From: Acridotheres tristis
Lineage: Eukaryota > Chordata > Aves > Passeriformes > Sturnidae
Length of the DNA: 64,000 nucleotides
NCBI GenBank assembly: GCA_037013685.1
Contig: CM072884.1
Location: 9,114,001-9,178,000, forward strand
Direction of reading: 5' to 3'
Shown here: piece by piece, positions 51,243-64,000 of the stretch
Layout: each line of letters opens with the position of its first letter
Position numbering within the stretch: position 1 is the stretch's first letter
Notes under the pieces: generated by a model
What the model was told of the DNA's origin: nothing
The model's input: the letters and a program-made list of their open reading frames with translations, nothing else
Databases searched by the model: none
Position numbers and translations under genes: made by a program

Positions 51243-51370
51243 CTCGCACGGTGAGCGTAGCAGAGGCTTCCACCTTGCCCACCCGATTCTCAGCAATGCA
51301 GGTGTAGGTGCCTTCATCTGTGCTCATGGCTTTCTTAATGCGCAGCGTGTAGTCGTCTTTGATGTCATAC
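51243..51370 (-). CDS. ROBO2: ROBO2 exon, second half of Ig3
   Basis: 128 nt. It begins with the last base of an Arg codon, reads [20 protein letters not shown], then [16 protein letters not shown] and ATLTVR, and ends one base into the next codon. The DEGTYTC motif holds the second disulphide cysteine of an I-set Ig domain, here Ig3; the partner cysteine is on the preceding exon beyond the right edge. The acceptor follows a pyrimidine tract ending in cag and the donor is GAG|gtgagt, both strong. It can splice to the microexon at 47985 or directly to the Ig4 exon at 34140, since both accept phase 1. In the mammalian literature numbering this should be exon 6. Confidence 0.95.
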
Positions 51371-53639
51371 CTGGGGCACAGAAAAAGAATGAAAACTCTT
51401 TTTGTGGACAACAGGAATGGACAAAAACTATCACCTGGAAAATGCCAGTCTGAATCTATCTTGGAGCCAACTTTGGAAGATAAATTATTATCCAGCATTA
51501 GATAATTCCACGAAGCATTAATCTCCATGACATTTTTATTGCACTCTGCATTAGTTAGAAACTTTACATAAAATTAGTATTGCTATGTTCAGTATTAGGG
51601 CTTTATTAGTAATATCATTCACTTTGTCCTTGAGCTAGAGGAATAAGATAAAATTAAGGTATCAGACATCAGTTATCAATACATGACAGGTCAGGTTTAT
51701 CATGCCTTTAACTATGTGAGCTACATGTTTTACCTTTTGCTGATTTGGAAATTTCCTTTTATATACATTTTCCCCTACAGCAGCAATCCCTTAGAGAATG
51801 ATGAGCATGGGTCTCACACTACTCAATTGCAAACAATAAAAAATATACTCTAGCACTGGAAGGTGACATTTATTGAAGAGGCACATTAAAGAAGATTTAT
51901 CAATTTCACAGGAATACAACAAAATGATTCAATAAGGGTGGACAATGACATTTTCTCTTTCTTAAAAGAAATTAGAAACAATTCAATTGTGCTTTGTCCA
52001 TTTCTTTGCTTCTACTTGTTGAAATAATTCTAAAACTATGAGGATGTATAAAACTTAATTAATGCAACACACTCCAACATGTAGTGAGCATTTATTCTCA
52101 AGGCATTTAGATTGATTATACCCAGAAAAATATTTTCAGTTAAATTGTTCTTATCCTGCAGAAGTCATGCTTAACAAAGTATTTTAGGCTCTGATCCAAA
52201 GCTCATTAAAGTTAATAGGAGACGTCATGTTGTATAAAATGTCTTTGGTTCCCAAATCAGGAAAACTCTGGTTATCAGCAATAGATACTTTACCCTTTAA
52301 ATATTATTTTGTTAAATTATTTTCAACAATATTTCTTCTTGATATAATACATTAAAGTCACCTTGAATCTAGACTTGGCTTCCAATTTACATGTATCAGT
52401 GAAACAGGAACACAAAACTAAAGACATCTGGACTTCAGGAGGTGTCAGTACTACTTCTCATTTATACACAGTCATGACATAATTTTAGAAGGACGCATTT
52501 ACTTTGTTTTTGTTATGCAGCAAAGACCTTATAGAGTTGTATAGGAAACACACTGAAATCATATGGAAGAGCACCCTTAAATGTTTGGGTGAATAAGGAT
52601 GCAATGCAACAAATCGGAGGAATGTCTTCAGGCTCTATGAGCATTTTTAGATCCTTTGGGAATGTGAAAGATAACTTTTTTTGTGTACATAATGTACATT
52701 GCTATTGGTTCATTCAGTATAGGTTTGTAGAGGTAGCACTTGTGCTAACAGACTTCAAAGCATTCTAACTCAAAGATCTCATATGGTGAAATATTTAAAT
52801 TTCTGTTAGGTCTAACTCAAGCTCACAACATCAATTAGAGCATTCCTAGAAATTCCAAGAACAAAGAGCAGTCAAGACATTCTTTCACACTCACCGCAAT
52901 AAAACTTCTTTCTATATTCAGTAGATTCTATCAATTAGCAAGAAATAATTTAATCAAGATGAATTTGAGGCTAACCATTCTGTTAGAGTTAACATAAACA
53001 CATATAACACCCATTTCCTCAGAAGTTACACTTAATTGTATGTATATGCAGTACCTCAGATTTAACTGATTAATAAGAAATATGCCAAGGGGAAGAATAA
53101 GTAAGTAGATGCCACGGCAAACTTTAGAAACTTGTAGGGATATTTTTTTTGCCAGCATAGTGCCATTGGTAGTGGTGAGGGGGCAGGTAGTTATGATGTT
53201 AGGAACTTAATATGCACTTTCTGGAGAACTAGACATCTATTACAACTACATTCAATAGCCTCATGCAGCTTAAGAACATTTCTTCTAGACTGCTCACAAA
53301 TTATGTCATTTTGCATGCTGTGCTGTGCTAGTCAATGGCAAATAAAAATCACTGTTTTCATAAGACAGAAAAGGCAAATTGTCCCCCTTAAAAATCTCAA
53401 GAATATGCCAACATTATCCCACAACGATGGAGCAGCTATTTGTCTTTGGTGACTGCAGAGTTGCAGACAAGAGCAAATGCTTTTTTTCTTGATGTGAGGC
53501 CAGCTCTAGGAGACTGCAAATATAAATTCGTATTAAGCTCCTGTATGATGAGAAAACTAAGATCAGTTGTAATATAAATATGAATTGGATACTGGAATTA
53601 GGCCTATAAAGCTGGGCAACAATTAGCCATCTATGTAAT

Positions 53640-54270
53640 TGATTTTTTTTCCCCATACAACAGATAACATCCCTGTGTTTCACTTACTGCTGCTGAGAGC
53701 AAAACAGACAGGCAGCAGGACTGTATCTGAGTGAGGGATGGTATGTATCTGAGTGAGGATGTATCTGAGCTGGGATGCAGGCAGGCTGGGACAGGGAGCT
53801 CCAGCTGACTCAGCCTGCTTCCTGTCACGGATGTGCTGGTGCCGGCATGCCAGCCAGCTGCCTGGGAGGCTGCAGCAGCCTTTATCCCTGCACCTGCCAG
53901 TCATGCACATTGTGCCAAGGCTGCTGGGTGCAGGAGCCAGCTGCATGGCATGCCAGGACGCAGGGTGGCGGGAACAGCCACCAGCTCCCACTTGGGTCGC
54001 CAAACGGAGGGTGGTGTAAACATGCCACTGGCACGGTCCAGTTAACAATCACTCTGAGGACAGGTTCAGCTCTCCCAGTCTGCTCCTCCAACAGGCCATA
54101 CTTTTGGCCCACCCTGACAGAAGGTGCAATCCAGCCATTGGATTCATATGTGGATGGACCTGTGGGGCGTCAGAACCATCTGCTGTCTTGCGGTACTGAT
54201 ATGCTGCCCATTAGTCATCTGTTCCACCCGCACTGTCCCCACAGTTCAGTGAAGAGCCTTGGCACATGAA
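53640..54270. other. GC-rich block of unknown origin
   Basis: An island clearly richer in G+C than the surrounding intron, starting with short tandem repeats of TGTATCTGAGTGAGG (53722-53736, 53744-53758, partial at 53760-53769) and followed by CTG/CAG-rich sequence with a number of CpGs. It has open frames on both strands (164 codons at 53775-54269 plus; 122 codons at 53680-54048 minus), which the low stop-codon density of GC-rich DNA can explain. No known domain is recognised. It could be an old insertion or a regulatory element. Confidence 0.4.
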
Positions 54271-56147
54271 GCAGACAGGAAGGAGAAAGGAGGAAAACTG
54301 GCTTTTAGCCTGACCCACAGCAGCACAAACAACATAACAAAGAATGAAAACTGAAAATCTTTTTAATTTCTCAAGCATCCACGTGCCCAGCCTTGAGCCG
54401 TGCCTTTCTCCTCTCTGTCCTAGAGCCTCTAATCCCCATAGCAAGACGTTTTCACCTCACTTTCTGTGGAAGTTCACTCTCATCTGGATTAGTGCTCCTG
54501 AACGCTTGGGAATGAGGATCAGGGTTCTCTGTGCTAATACCAATCACAGAGACCTTTTACCAGGCTCCTGGACTGACAATGGAATGACGGAAAACTAGGG
54601 TGCAGTGGTTAAATTGCTCCTTAGCGTTGCCAGTACATGAAGAAGGCTATGTCTTCAAAATATGTGCAGTGTCAAGAAACAACTTGTGACATATTGCCCA
54701 AATATTGCTGACTCCTAGCCAATTAATGCGACATTGAGCTAAAACCACATGGTGTCAGACATCAGTTTCACATGTTTATGGACATCTAATTGATTTTAAC
54801 TACTTCTCTTTGTTAAACATTCGGAGGTGCTTAACCTTTCGGCTCAGCTTAGACTTCAGCTGTCAGACTGAGCTGGGAGAGGTCTCTTGAACAGCCAGTC
54901 ACTCTGTGCCAGATATAAACCAGCCACTTTTGGGCACCATATTACATAATTTCTATTCTACAAGAAATAGAGCAGGTCTGCCTTTAATTAAGCAAAAAGG
55001 AAGGGGCTGGCAGGGGACTGGCAAGGAAAAAAGAAAGAGAGAAACAAGAGGCACATGAGAAAACACTGCTGGTGAGGAAATTCTAATAGAAATTGGGTGA
55101 TTTTGAGTGAAATCTGGCAGTCTCTGGCACATGTGAATGCATTCATTGTTGCTAGTTCTGATTAATGACAGTTGTACAATAGTGTGCTGACAGTCACTGC
55201 CATACAGACACAATTTTTTTTTGATATGAAACACTGCTGAAAATGCAACCCAATCAGATTTGGCCCCTGAACAACATGTGCTATCATCACTGTACTGTGA
55301 ATTGAGATTGATTGGTAACCAGCTGTGACAAAGTGGGAAAAAGAGCCTTGTCTTTTTCAAGAAAAGAAAAGAAGAAAAATAAAAAAACAAATTGTGTCAA
55401 AACCATTACCATCTGTTCAGCCAAACAGCAAATAAAACAAAACACATTAACTGTTTTTAAGTATCACAAATTAATGTACTGAGGTTGAATTCATGTGTTA
55501 ACTTAAGCATCTAAGAATAAACTTGAATTGAACTGTTTTTGTCACAGTTGGAATTTTTTTCTTCACATTTGGAAGTTTATCTGTTCATACACAGCCATCA
55601 ATCTTCCTCATGATTATCAAATAAAAAATAGAGAAAAATTTGCTGAATTTAGATGTATTTAGCAATGGTTTTTTTGGTTTTGTTGCATTTGATATAAATT
55701 TTCCACAGTGTTTTGCAGAACCTCTAGTTTCCATATTTTCAAAAATGTGCTTGCAGCTATGCATAAAGAAAAATGCACCTCTTTTGTTTTAAACATGCAC
55801 AGATAGCAAAAATGCAGCTGCAGCTGGAGTCATTACATTCCTAAATATCCAAGTAGGCCTAACTGTTAATACAAGGATGTACTTGCTTTAGCAGTCTATT
55901 TTAAACTTCACAGAATATACTGCTGAACTCAACAAATCCAACTCAAAGTCTTATTTCTTGCTAAAGGGATATTGCAAGAGGAAAAAGTCACGTCTAAACT
56001 GTTAAAGACTGATGCCACTGGCCTCAAAAAAATTAATTTATTAATTTATACAAGGTATATATTTTCATCTAAAATACTATTTTAAATAAAAAACATTAAA
56101 TAAAAAATTAGAATCTTTGTATGCACACATTGTAGGCTTGCCTTTTC

Positions 56148-56170
56148 TTTTTTTTTTTTTTTTTTTTTTT
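56148..56170. repeat. T homopolymer, 23 nt
   Basis: Uninterrupted T run in the intron upstream of the Ig3 exon; no element attached. Confidence 0.9.
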
Positions 56171-59100
56171 AGATATGGCAGAAAAATGGCTTTGCTCTAT
56201 TTTCTTTTGCCTGCCTGCCAGGCTATTTTGCAGAACATGCACAAAGCTTCAAGACTGCTCACAACATCGATGATTAGGGAGCCCAAATAGAGAGATGCTA
56301 CTGGCCAAAACCAGGGTAAACAGGAGGTAGTTAAGGAGGCTTAAGCTTCTGTCTCCACTTCTGTTTTGTGGTGCTGGCACTTCAGCTCCCAGCATAGTGC
56401 CACAGCTTTTCACTGGCTCCTGCTCTCCCTGTGCCAGATGGAGGGAGCCAGAGGGAAGCTGCAGTGCGATGGGAAGTGTGAGCTGTTACCTGCTTCAGGC
56501 TTGTATGATCCAGCAGCAGAAGGGAGAGCCTCCATGCCCACTGGCAATGCATATCTGGCATAAGTTGAGTTTTTTTCACTTCCATTCCATGCACTGATAA
56601 GTGGAAGTAGAAAGAAGCCCAAACCTAAATGGGTAACAGCTTTATTGGGGAAATATATAGGAGTGTTGTGTTTTCTTTCTCTAGCAAAGCCTGAATCAGC
56701 AACAGCTAGGGATATATTTGTGTGCACTGATCTCAAATTACTCTGTTGTGCCCCTGAAATCAAAAGATGAATTTTGCTGGGTGGCTCTAAGACACTGCTT
56801 ACAGCCATGACAAATTGAGCTACCGGGGAGCTATCTCCAAGGTGCTGACAGGATGGCTACTCCTCACATCTACATGTCCAGACACTCATTTATTTTTTGG
56901 CTCTGCCATTCATGCCAGAGAAAGGTAGAAGACAATGTTATATTACTTTGAATTTCCTTGGGTGATGCGTATTTGCAAGTTGTCATATAAAAGGGTTTCT
57001 ATATTCCCTATTTCCTTATTCTATAAAACAAACCAGGAAAAGAGCTGTGTGACACAGGCCACTATTCAGTATCAGGATTTTTCTTCAATTATGCTGACAC
57101 AGGTTCTGCTTTAGTCCAAAACCTCATATGGGTAGTGATCAGCAGATTATTTCTATCTGTTAGAGTAGACACTCTCCATTGCAGTAATATAAACCAGAAA
57201 CCCACACTGCACCTTGTTTTAAAACAAGGCATTCAATAACATGGTCTAAATCTCATAAAATATGTGTACAGCTGTTACAGTTACTGGGCCAACACTGGGA
57301 AACCATACCTATGTCCAATGAAATAGTGTTTTCCAAATAATCTAGAAGCATTACACTCTACAGCACTGCTCTTACATGCAAACAAACAGGTGTGACTGCA
57401 CATAAAAATGTGTAGTCTTACAAAATCAGGAGCCAGGTGCTCAGAAGAGAACCAAGAAAGAAAATTGAGACTGGTTTTTTATTCTCTTTGAAATAAATAG
57501 GAAACAAATAGAAGTTAAGAACAAAACATATGTCTGGGAATCAATGACTCAGTAAATCCTATCTAAACTTATGCAGGTTCCATCCTTCACCTCTACATCT
57601 CTGTTTACACATACAAGTGTACTCATAGGGAATTACCACATGATCATTATCCAAAATGGGCTTCTGATTTGATTTTAGTTCCAGACAGAGCTCCACATTT
57701 CAGAAACTGGAGCGTTGGTGGAAGTATGATCTAAGAGATCTTGTAATCACTTGGCATGGAGACCTATCCTCCCATCACCAGGAGTAGTCCTTTGCCTCAC
57801 AGATGAGACACATTTGTCAGGCACTTGGGGAGATTTATATTATTAATGCCTATGACATAAATTCATCCTTCAGAAAAGTACCCTTCATGCTCAGAGTTAT
57901 CTGGTTTCATCTATTTCAGCTTTTGAAAAATTGAAATGTTACTGCAAGGACTGAAACAAAGTAAGAAGATCTGAGCCCAGATTGGCATCGTGCACCCAAC
58001 TAAACTTGGCTTGATGCATTTTTTTAACATGAGCATGCAGATCATGAGTAGTTTGAAATAAACTGAATTTGTGTTTGCCTGTTTATTATTATTTGCCTAA
58101 AGCACATAAAAAATTACTATAAACTTTTAAAGAAATGAAATATTTCCTAATTTGTATTTTGAATCAGTAACCAACCTTGAAGTGGTAATTAAAGATGAAG
58201 TCATGTTAACATTGTAATGAAAGTGCCTTCAGTGCTGCAGTTGAGCCAGAAGTCATATTCTTAAAAAGTACATTTTGCTAGTTAAGCAATTATCAACATA
58301 GAACTTACTGATAGAAACTTGAAATAATTTTTAGGCTTAAAACTTTACCATTAAAGTGTTTCCACTGACAGTGTAAGTTAATTTGTTTTTAACTCAGATG
58401 ACAAGTTTTGTATCCCATGAAGAGATGGAATGTGTTAAAGGAGCAGAAATCCCTGCAGGCCAGACATTCCAGTAGCATCAGTGGTTAGAAATCTTGAATC
58501 TTACTTCCACTTGAATATAACTAACAGCTTCCTCCTCCCTGTTTTCCTGAGGCTTTCATGGAAAAAACACGCATAGTTAACAATCTTTACTTTTTAATTC
58601 TATGATTTTAATGGTTTTAATTAAAACTGATAATAGAAAGAAGGCTACCTTAATATTCTAAAATTTATAAATACAGTATACAAACCATGTGATTACTAAG
58701 CTTTTACTCAGTATACTTTGCTTTTTTGGATACTAAGGAAATATTTAAGCACTAGTAGGAGAATTTTGAATGAAATTCTACATTAAATTTCACTGTGTCT
58801 CTTCCTGCAAGATTTTTTTTTTACTGCAGTCTTCTGTGAGTGGAAAATTCAGATAAACCCATGTTTGAGATAAACCCTACTACAACTGGCATTAAATTTT
58901 GTATCTGGACTCTTCTAGTAACTCCATTAATTCTCTGAAATTTAAGTATTTTAGGCTGCAGAATAAGAAAGAATAAAAAAAAAAATAAGAATATTCTCCT
59001 GTGACAATACTGTTTCTAGTGCACGGCCAGTGATCACTTCATAGATCACCAATAGTTCACACAGCATAAAGAGAAAACATGCAGGCGGGAGTGCTAGTTG

Positions 59101-60517
59101 ACACAATTCCTTTATGGCTGCTGTCCATGGAGTTGTAAAGCTATTTTTCCAACCTTGACCCTTATGTAAGCGACTGGAGAGTATTTTCATGAATCTGAAA
59201 ACAGACTGGTTGAAACAATAGCTCTTCTTCAGCTCTGTGGTGAGAACTGACACTTAACATGAAGCCAATTTAAATGTCAACGTTATTAACTGTTTCTCTG
59301 CTGATCAGTCGAGCAAAGCCATACATCTACCACTTTTGCTCACAGCATTTAATATTTCAGACAAATGGAATGGCAGGCAACTCCTGGGTTAGACTAAAAA
59401 CCTCTGGGGTAACTGAGGGACAATGCAATTATAGGACTTTATTCAATGTCAAGTTTTGAGGGATTTAAAATGTAAAAAAATGCTCTCATTTGCACATTCA
59501 CTTGGGCATGTACTCCTCATACAAGTGTAAGGAATATGTTTCCACTTGCAGAGGAGGAAGGGATTACTGATAGGCAAAACAGGAATCAGAGAAAAGGGAT
59601 ACTCAACCAAAAGTGCTCCAAGAGGGGCACCCCACCATCACTGGGGTACATCACCTTGATGCTATATACAGAAAGAATTAACCAACTCCTGCATCCATTT
59701 TACCTCCCACCACCTCTGTATCTCTAAATGGTATCTCTGATTTTACAGAAGTTTTCTCAAGTGGTTCAATGCAACAGCAGAAAGGATGCTTATGCTGCAA
59801 TTGGCTGAGATCTGCCAGCGTTCACTTGTGTACCACAGACCCTGCAAGTTACAGAGCAGCTCTCTCTGTGCCAGACATCTACAAAAACCTCCTCTGCAAA
59901 CCTCCTCTCCTGCCTCCACACGTATGCAAGAATACAAATACCATATTAAACCTCTTTTCTTTCACTGTCTCTTTTTGACAAGCTATTAAGAACATCCAAT
60001 CTTCTCCCCTATGCTTCTCATAAAGGGACTAATCTCTCCTTAATGCTTTAGCTTAAGAAAAGAAGAGATGGGCATGTAAATCATACAGGATATAACCAGA
60101 GATGACAAATAGTACATGTGATATAGCTGATATGAAAAAACATCCTTTTCCCCCGATCCTTTATTTAAAGCAGTTAATTGTTATTAATTGCAATAGAAAT
60201 TTGCTGATGTAACCAAAGATGATATTCACTACACTACTAAAACACACTCTTTACTCTAATTAATTTTCAATACACATTAGACTGCATTTTGTTACAATCT
60301 GCACAGATATTAACTTGAACAAAGCACATAGGGCTGTAGTGTTATTAACTCATATTTCATTGAAAGGTCATTCTCCCCTTGGTTGTATCTAGAGGGGGCT
60401 GGAGTTAAATACCTCAATATACTATCCACAGAATATAAATGGAATTAAGGAGCACCACTGTTTATTCTTAAAAATTACTGTCTCTCTTGCTTACAGAGCC
60501 TTATCTTGCAGTCATGA

Positions 60518-60963
60518 TGTGGTGGGTATGTGCAAGGTGCCCACCAAAGCTCTCATGAGAGAGCAACAGCTCTGCAGACATCAAGGTCAATGAAGAAGGA
60601 GGGGAGGAGGAACTCCAGGCACGGGAGCAAACTCCTCTCCCTGTGGAGAATGCAGAGACAAGGTGTGATGGACAGACCACAGCCCTCTTTCCCTGTCTAG
60701 GAATAAGGTGGGGGGAGGATGTTTTTTAAGATTTGGTTCTATTTCTCATTATTCTATTCTGGGTGGATTAATAATAAATGGAACTAATTTCTCTCCAGGT
60801 TGAGTCTGTTTTGCCCATGACACTAACTGATGAATGATCTCTCCCCATTCTTATTTTGACCCATGAGCCTTTCATTGTATTTTCTGCCCCCTGTTCAGCT
60901 GGGAAGGAATAACAGAAAGGCTTTGGGGGACACTTGACATCCAGCCAGGGTCAACCCATCACA
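60518..60963 (+). mobile_element. Solo LTR of an avian endogenous retrovirus
   Basis: 446 nt bounded by TGTGGTGGGT and ACCCATCACA, which are inverted complements with one mismatch, as expected for LTR ends (TG...CA). An AATAAA signal is at 60773-60778, which fits the plus orientation (antisense to ROBO2). The interior, including the stretch after the signal and the final GACATCCAGCCAGGGTCAAC, resembles an LTR family common in bird genomes, as I recall it. No retroviral genes or second LTR are nearby, so this is a solo LTR. A clean target-site duplication is not visible. Confidence 0.72.
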
Positions 60964-63449
60964 GTGGAGCAATACAAATGCAAAACTTCTCAGGCTATCA
61001 GGCTCTTTCTGGATCTCCCCTTTAAAAATCCAGCTTTTCTTAGTTCATTAGGTTTGCTGTCAGTAGTGTTTAAATCCATTTCAAAGATTCGCATCTGGAA
61101 GACAGTTAAGATAGTTTTAAAATGTCGTGTTATACTCCTAGGTTTGAGTTCACAAGAAGCCATGGAGGAAAGCAGTGAAATTAGAAGCGTGTTTTTTCAT
61201 TAAACTCTATCAGAAGTGTGACAGACAGCATTTCTGCCCAGACTACGCATATATATAAAAAAAAGCGGCCAGTTTTAAAAACATAGCAAAACTAACACCT
61301 ACACAGGCTTGTGCTGTTGCAGCTAGCACATATCTTAGAATACACTAACTCCATGTTTTAAGAATGCTTATTCCCAAATAATTTTTAATGACTTCTCCTA
61401 ATCTCCAGCAAATAAGAAAGCTTACTGTGCTGTTTGTGATACGTGTCACTGCTCGGTTTCATGTAATAACCTACAATCTCTTAACACTTAGCAATATACC
61501 TTGTGTAAACTACACACCACTTTCCTTCTGAAGCATCACTCTTGGTTTTTCTGCCCACACTCCCATTGTGTGGGTGGCACATAAAACAAATACTTCTTCC
61601 TGCTGGTGCAGTTGCCACTTTTCATCTCTAGTACAATATCCATCTAATCAGACAGTGCCTGTAAATGCAACTTAAAAGAGCAGGTTGTAATTTCATTAAA
61701 GATGTATTTACCGAGCTAAAACAGCTGTTCTGGGCTGGAATATAAAAAAAGGCCTATGTGATTGCTACTCAGTCATTTTTAAGGCAACTGAAAAATGCAT
61801 TTGCTGAGCTAACCTCACTCTCCCGAAGAGCTGGCACTGCTAACTTCTTCTGTATAAAAGGTTTAAACAGTTATTATAGTGTGTCATAAATTTTGACTTG
61901 TAATTGAAAATCTCTTCACTTCCTAAAAAAAAAAGTACTTATTACTTGCTATATAATTACAGACCGTGCAGCTGCTCTCCTCAGCTTCGCTAGAAAATTT
62001 GAAGACATGAAACACTGCACAAACCTTATTCAAATGTTATTAAATTGCTAGTCATAGATCTGCCACTCTCATACTGTAGGCTCTCAAATAATGTCATTTT
62101 CTTCCTATTACCAGGACTAAAATGTAGATGAATGAAAAGTTGATCCAGGCCACATTGAGTTTCCTACCACACAAGAGACCATTACCTCCTTGGAAGGAAA
62201 GTATAATCTCCATTTCTGCTGAGCAGACATCAAAGGGAAAGATACCTGACCATGTGTCTGGAAAAAAGTTTCAATGCATAAAGACAAATTTTATTTAATT
62301 TTCAGTAGGTCTTAATCATTATGCATGGCCACAATTGCCTGAGTCACTTTGACACAATCTTTGTGCCATTTCCTTGTGTCACATAGTGAGAAAAAACTCT
62401 ATTCATGGAATAGTGAACCTCATGTTGCAGCCAAAGTCTAGTGACCTCACAACATTCTGTTCACCTCCAATAGTTTGACATGAGTCATACTTGATTAAGT
62501 ATTCCTCACCCTTTGTGTACTGAGGAGGCTGTGGTGCGAGGCTGAATTTTTAGAGCAATTAAAATAAAATATACATCATGTGCCTCTACCTTTGATTCAC
62601 AATGCATTTCAGTCTTGGGTCACTGATTTGAAGTGGACAGCTTCAGGAAAAAGGCTTTACATACCCTAGACTTCACACTGTGTTTTGATTCTCCCTGTTG
62701 GTGCAGTGTCAACATTTAGATCAACAAGATATTAATTTTCTGGGACCAATTTAAGCTCTGACTAGAATTTTAAACACTAAAGTATATAAATAATTCTTTA
62801 GCACAGTGGTGCAAAAGAAGTATGAAAACAGTTATCTTATATTACTCTCACTACTGTTTTCACCTAGTATTTATAATTTTTTAAATTCCTGCTCAGTCAT
62901 ACACAAAGGAGCTCCATGACATAGATCACAGTCTAAAAATCTCAAGTCAGGTCTCCAGGATGTTGTATAAGTAACTTCTTTTGACCACTAGTGAGACCAA
63001 TGATTCCAAAGCATTTTAAAAACTGTTACTCAAAGAAGCATTTTAAGGTTTTAAATTCAAAATACAGACTATCATAGTTGGTTTAGATCAACAGTTCAAA
63101 ACAACTGAAATTGCACCGTCAGAATAAACTGTCTATCCTCAGATTTGAAGCATGGTTATTTATACACTCCTGGGCAATTACATAGACAATTTGACAAATA
63201 GTCAAATTATTTTTTTTTATTAAGTCATGTTTTCAAACATAATAATTCCTTTAGAAGTTGGGTTTTTTTTCATTTAATCCAATTGCAACTGGAGATGCTT
63301 ATAGTCCATCAGAGACCTTTATAATTAGGACTTTAACAGCCTGAAATTATTTTCAAATTATTACTCAACACAACAATTGGTGCAGCAATACTGTTCACAT
63401 TTGTCACCAAAAATCACTGGGATTACTTTTCTCCTTGCTTTCACATGGG

Positions 63450-63516
63450 TCACTAAAAAAAAAACTAAAACAAACAAGACAAACAAGACTAAAACTAAAA
63501 CAAAAACAGACAAGGA
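63450..63516. repeat. A-rich low-complexity stretch
   Basis: Repeated ACTAAAAC, ACAAACAAGAC and similar units. The Val/Leu/Phe-rich open frame on the other strand (63361-63594) is a by-product of this composition. Confidence 0.8.
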
Positions 63517-64000
63517 TTTCTGAAAGACTATGGATCCATTATCACTGATTCTGGCATTCACCAGAAGCAAATTACAGAAACAAAACGCATACAAAAATTC
63601 AGTTTTTCCGACTTTGCTGTCACTGAACTAGACACTTTTGAAATCTGAATCAAGAATAGAAACATTTAAAAATCTGCAGTAATTGTTGAAACAGGTATCT
63701 ACTGTCATTGTCTTGCAATCTAGGGTTGAAGCCAAAATGAAATTATTGGAAAAATGAAAACAGACAGATGTGCAAAGAACTTAGTTAGCTGTAGAAACAG
63801 GAAATTTATATTGAAAGTTATATGACAAATAGCTCAGAGATCTGCTCAGAAGTATTTATGCATGTAGGAAGAATAACAAAGGGAAATCCTTGAGGGCTTT
63901 ATATTTCACTGTAGATGTTAAAACACTTAAAATACAGGAGCTCAGAAGCTGAAAGATAATTTGTCTTTTATCTAAAAAAAATCCCTCAATTACAACAAGG

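Larger units (their letters stand above)
194..51370 (-). other. ROBO2: ROBO2 gene, internal segment (Ig3 to FN3-3)
   Basis: ROBO2 is a single-pass receptor of the Roundabout family. It binds SLIT proteins and mediates repulsion of axons and migrating cells; the extracellular part normally has five Ig and three FN3 domains. Ten standard exons and one microexon on the minus strand encode the end of Ig3 through the first part of FN3-3. Exon phases are consistent throughout (2-1, 1-1 for the microexon, 1-0, 0-1, 1-0, 0-1, 1-2, 2-1, 1-0, 0-1, 1-0), with no stop or frameshift, so the gene looks intact. The paralog call comes from recalled family sequence: [18 protein letters not shown] and QKELGDVIVRLHNPVVL fit ROBO2 better than ROBO1. 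Both gene ends lie outside the window. Confidence 0.95.
51371..64000 (-). other. ROBO2: ROBO2 intron, 3' part (cut by window edge)
   Basis: At least 12,630 nt upstream of the Ig3 exon. It contains a GC-rich block with short tandem repeats (about 53640-54270), a 23-nt T run (56148-56170), a solo LTR (60518-60963) and an A-rich low-complexity stretch (63450-63516). The exon for the first half of Ig3 is not in the window. Confidence 0.82.

Noticed and set aside
194..51370. ROBO1, ROBO3 or a related neural Ig/FN3 receptor instead of ROBO2
   Set aside because: Exon-by-exon residues and domain order (Ig3-5, FN3-1 to 3) fit ROBO2 as recalled, especially the Ig3 end, the Ig4 start and the linker before FN3-2; ROBO1 differs at many of these positions.
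53775..54269. Open frame of 164 codons on plus (and 122 codons on minus at 53680-54048)
   Set aside because: Overlapping frames on both strands in GC-rich DNA, no domain, signal peptide or splice context; explained by few stop codons.
54953..55390. Open frame of 145 codons on minus
   Set aside because: Phe/Ser/Leu-rich product of pyrimidine-rich intron sequence; the Ig3 exon downstream does not need it and no ROBO domain is present.
56366..56808. Cluster of overlapping open frames on both strands suggesting a gene
   Set aside because: The frames overlap in several registers, have no conserved domain and lie in a locally less AT-rich intron segment.

Overview
The window is a piece of a vertebrate genome, most likely a bird. 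It lies wholly inside one large gene on the minus strand, ROBO2, a Roundabout receptor for SLIT ligands in axon guidance. The bird assignment rests on two decayed CR1-type LINE tails (about 21.5 kb and 39.1-39.5 kb) and an avian-looking solo LTR (60.5-61.0 kb). The species cannot be resolved. ROBO2 rather than ROBO1 is called from paralog-typical stretches such as [28 protein letters not shown] and HRQVQKELGDV.

Ten ordinary coding exons and one 12-nt microexon can be placed, read from high to low coordinates: 51370-51243 (second half of Ig3), 47985-47974 (microexon), 34140-34016 and 29817-29646 (Ig4), 23686-23481 and 19431-19350 (Ig5), 18691-18526 and 16869-16703 (FN3-1), 12860-12739 and 6219-5988 (FN3-2), 318-194 (first part of FN3-3). 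All boundaries are GT-AG, all phases join without a frameshift or stop, and the exons give about 508 ectodomain residues (512 with the microexon). The signal peptide, Ig1, Ig2 and the start of Ig3 lie beyond the right edge. The rest of FN3-3, the membrane segment and the CC motifs lie beyond the left edge.

The most interesting element is the microexon at 47974-47985. It adds four residues (ARPV) to the Ig3-Ig4 linker and matches in position, size and phase the NOVA-regulated ROBO1/2 microexon e6b described in mammals. The intron just downstream of it carries six YCAY tetramers within 76 nt, as expected for a NOVA-controlled exon.

The remaining roughly 62 kb is AT-rich intron with microsatellites, homopolymer tracts, short tandem duplications, a few strong hairpins, one GC-rich block of unknown origin (53.7-54.3 kb) and the three transposon remnants. 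I see no second protein gene, tRNA, rRNA or CRISPR array; the many short open frames in the introns look like chance.
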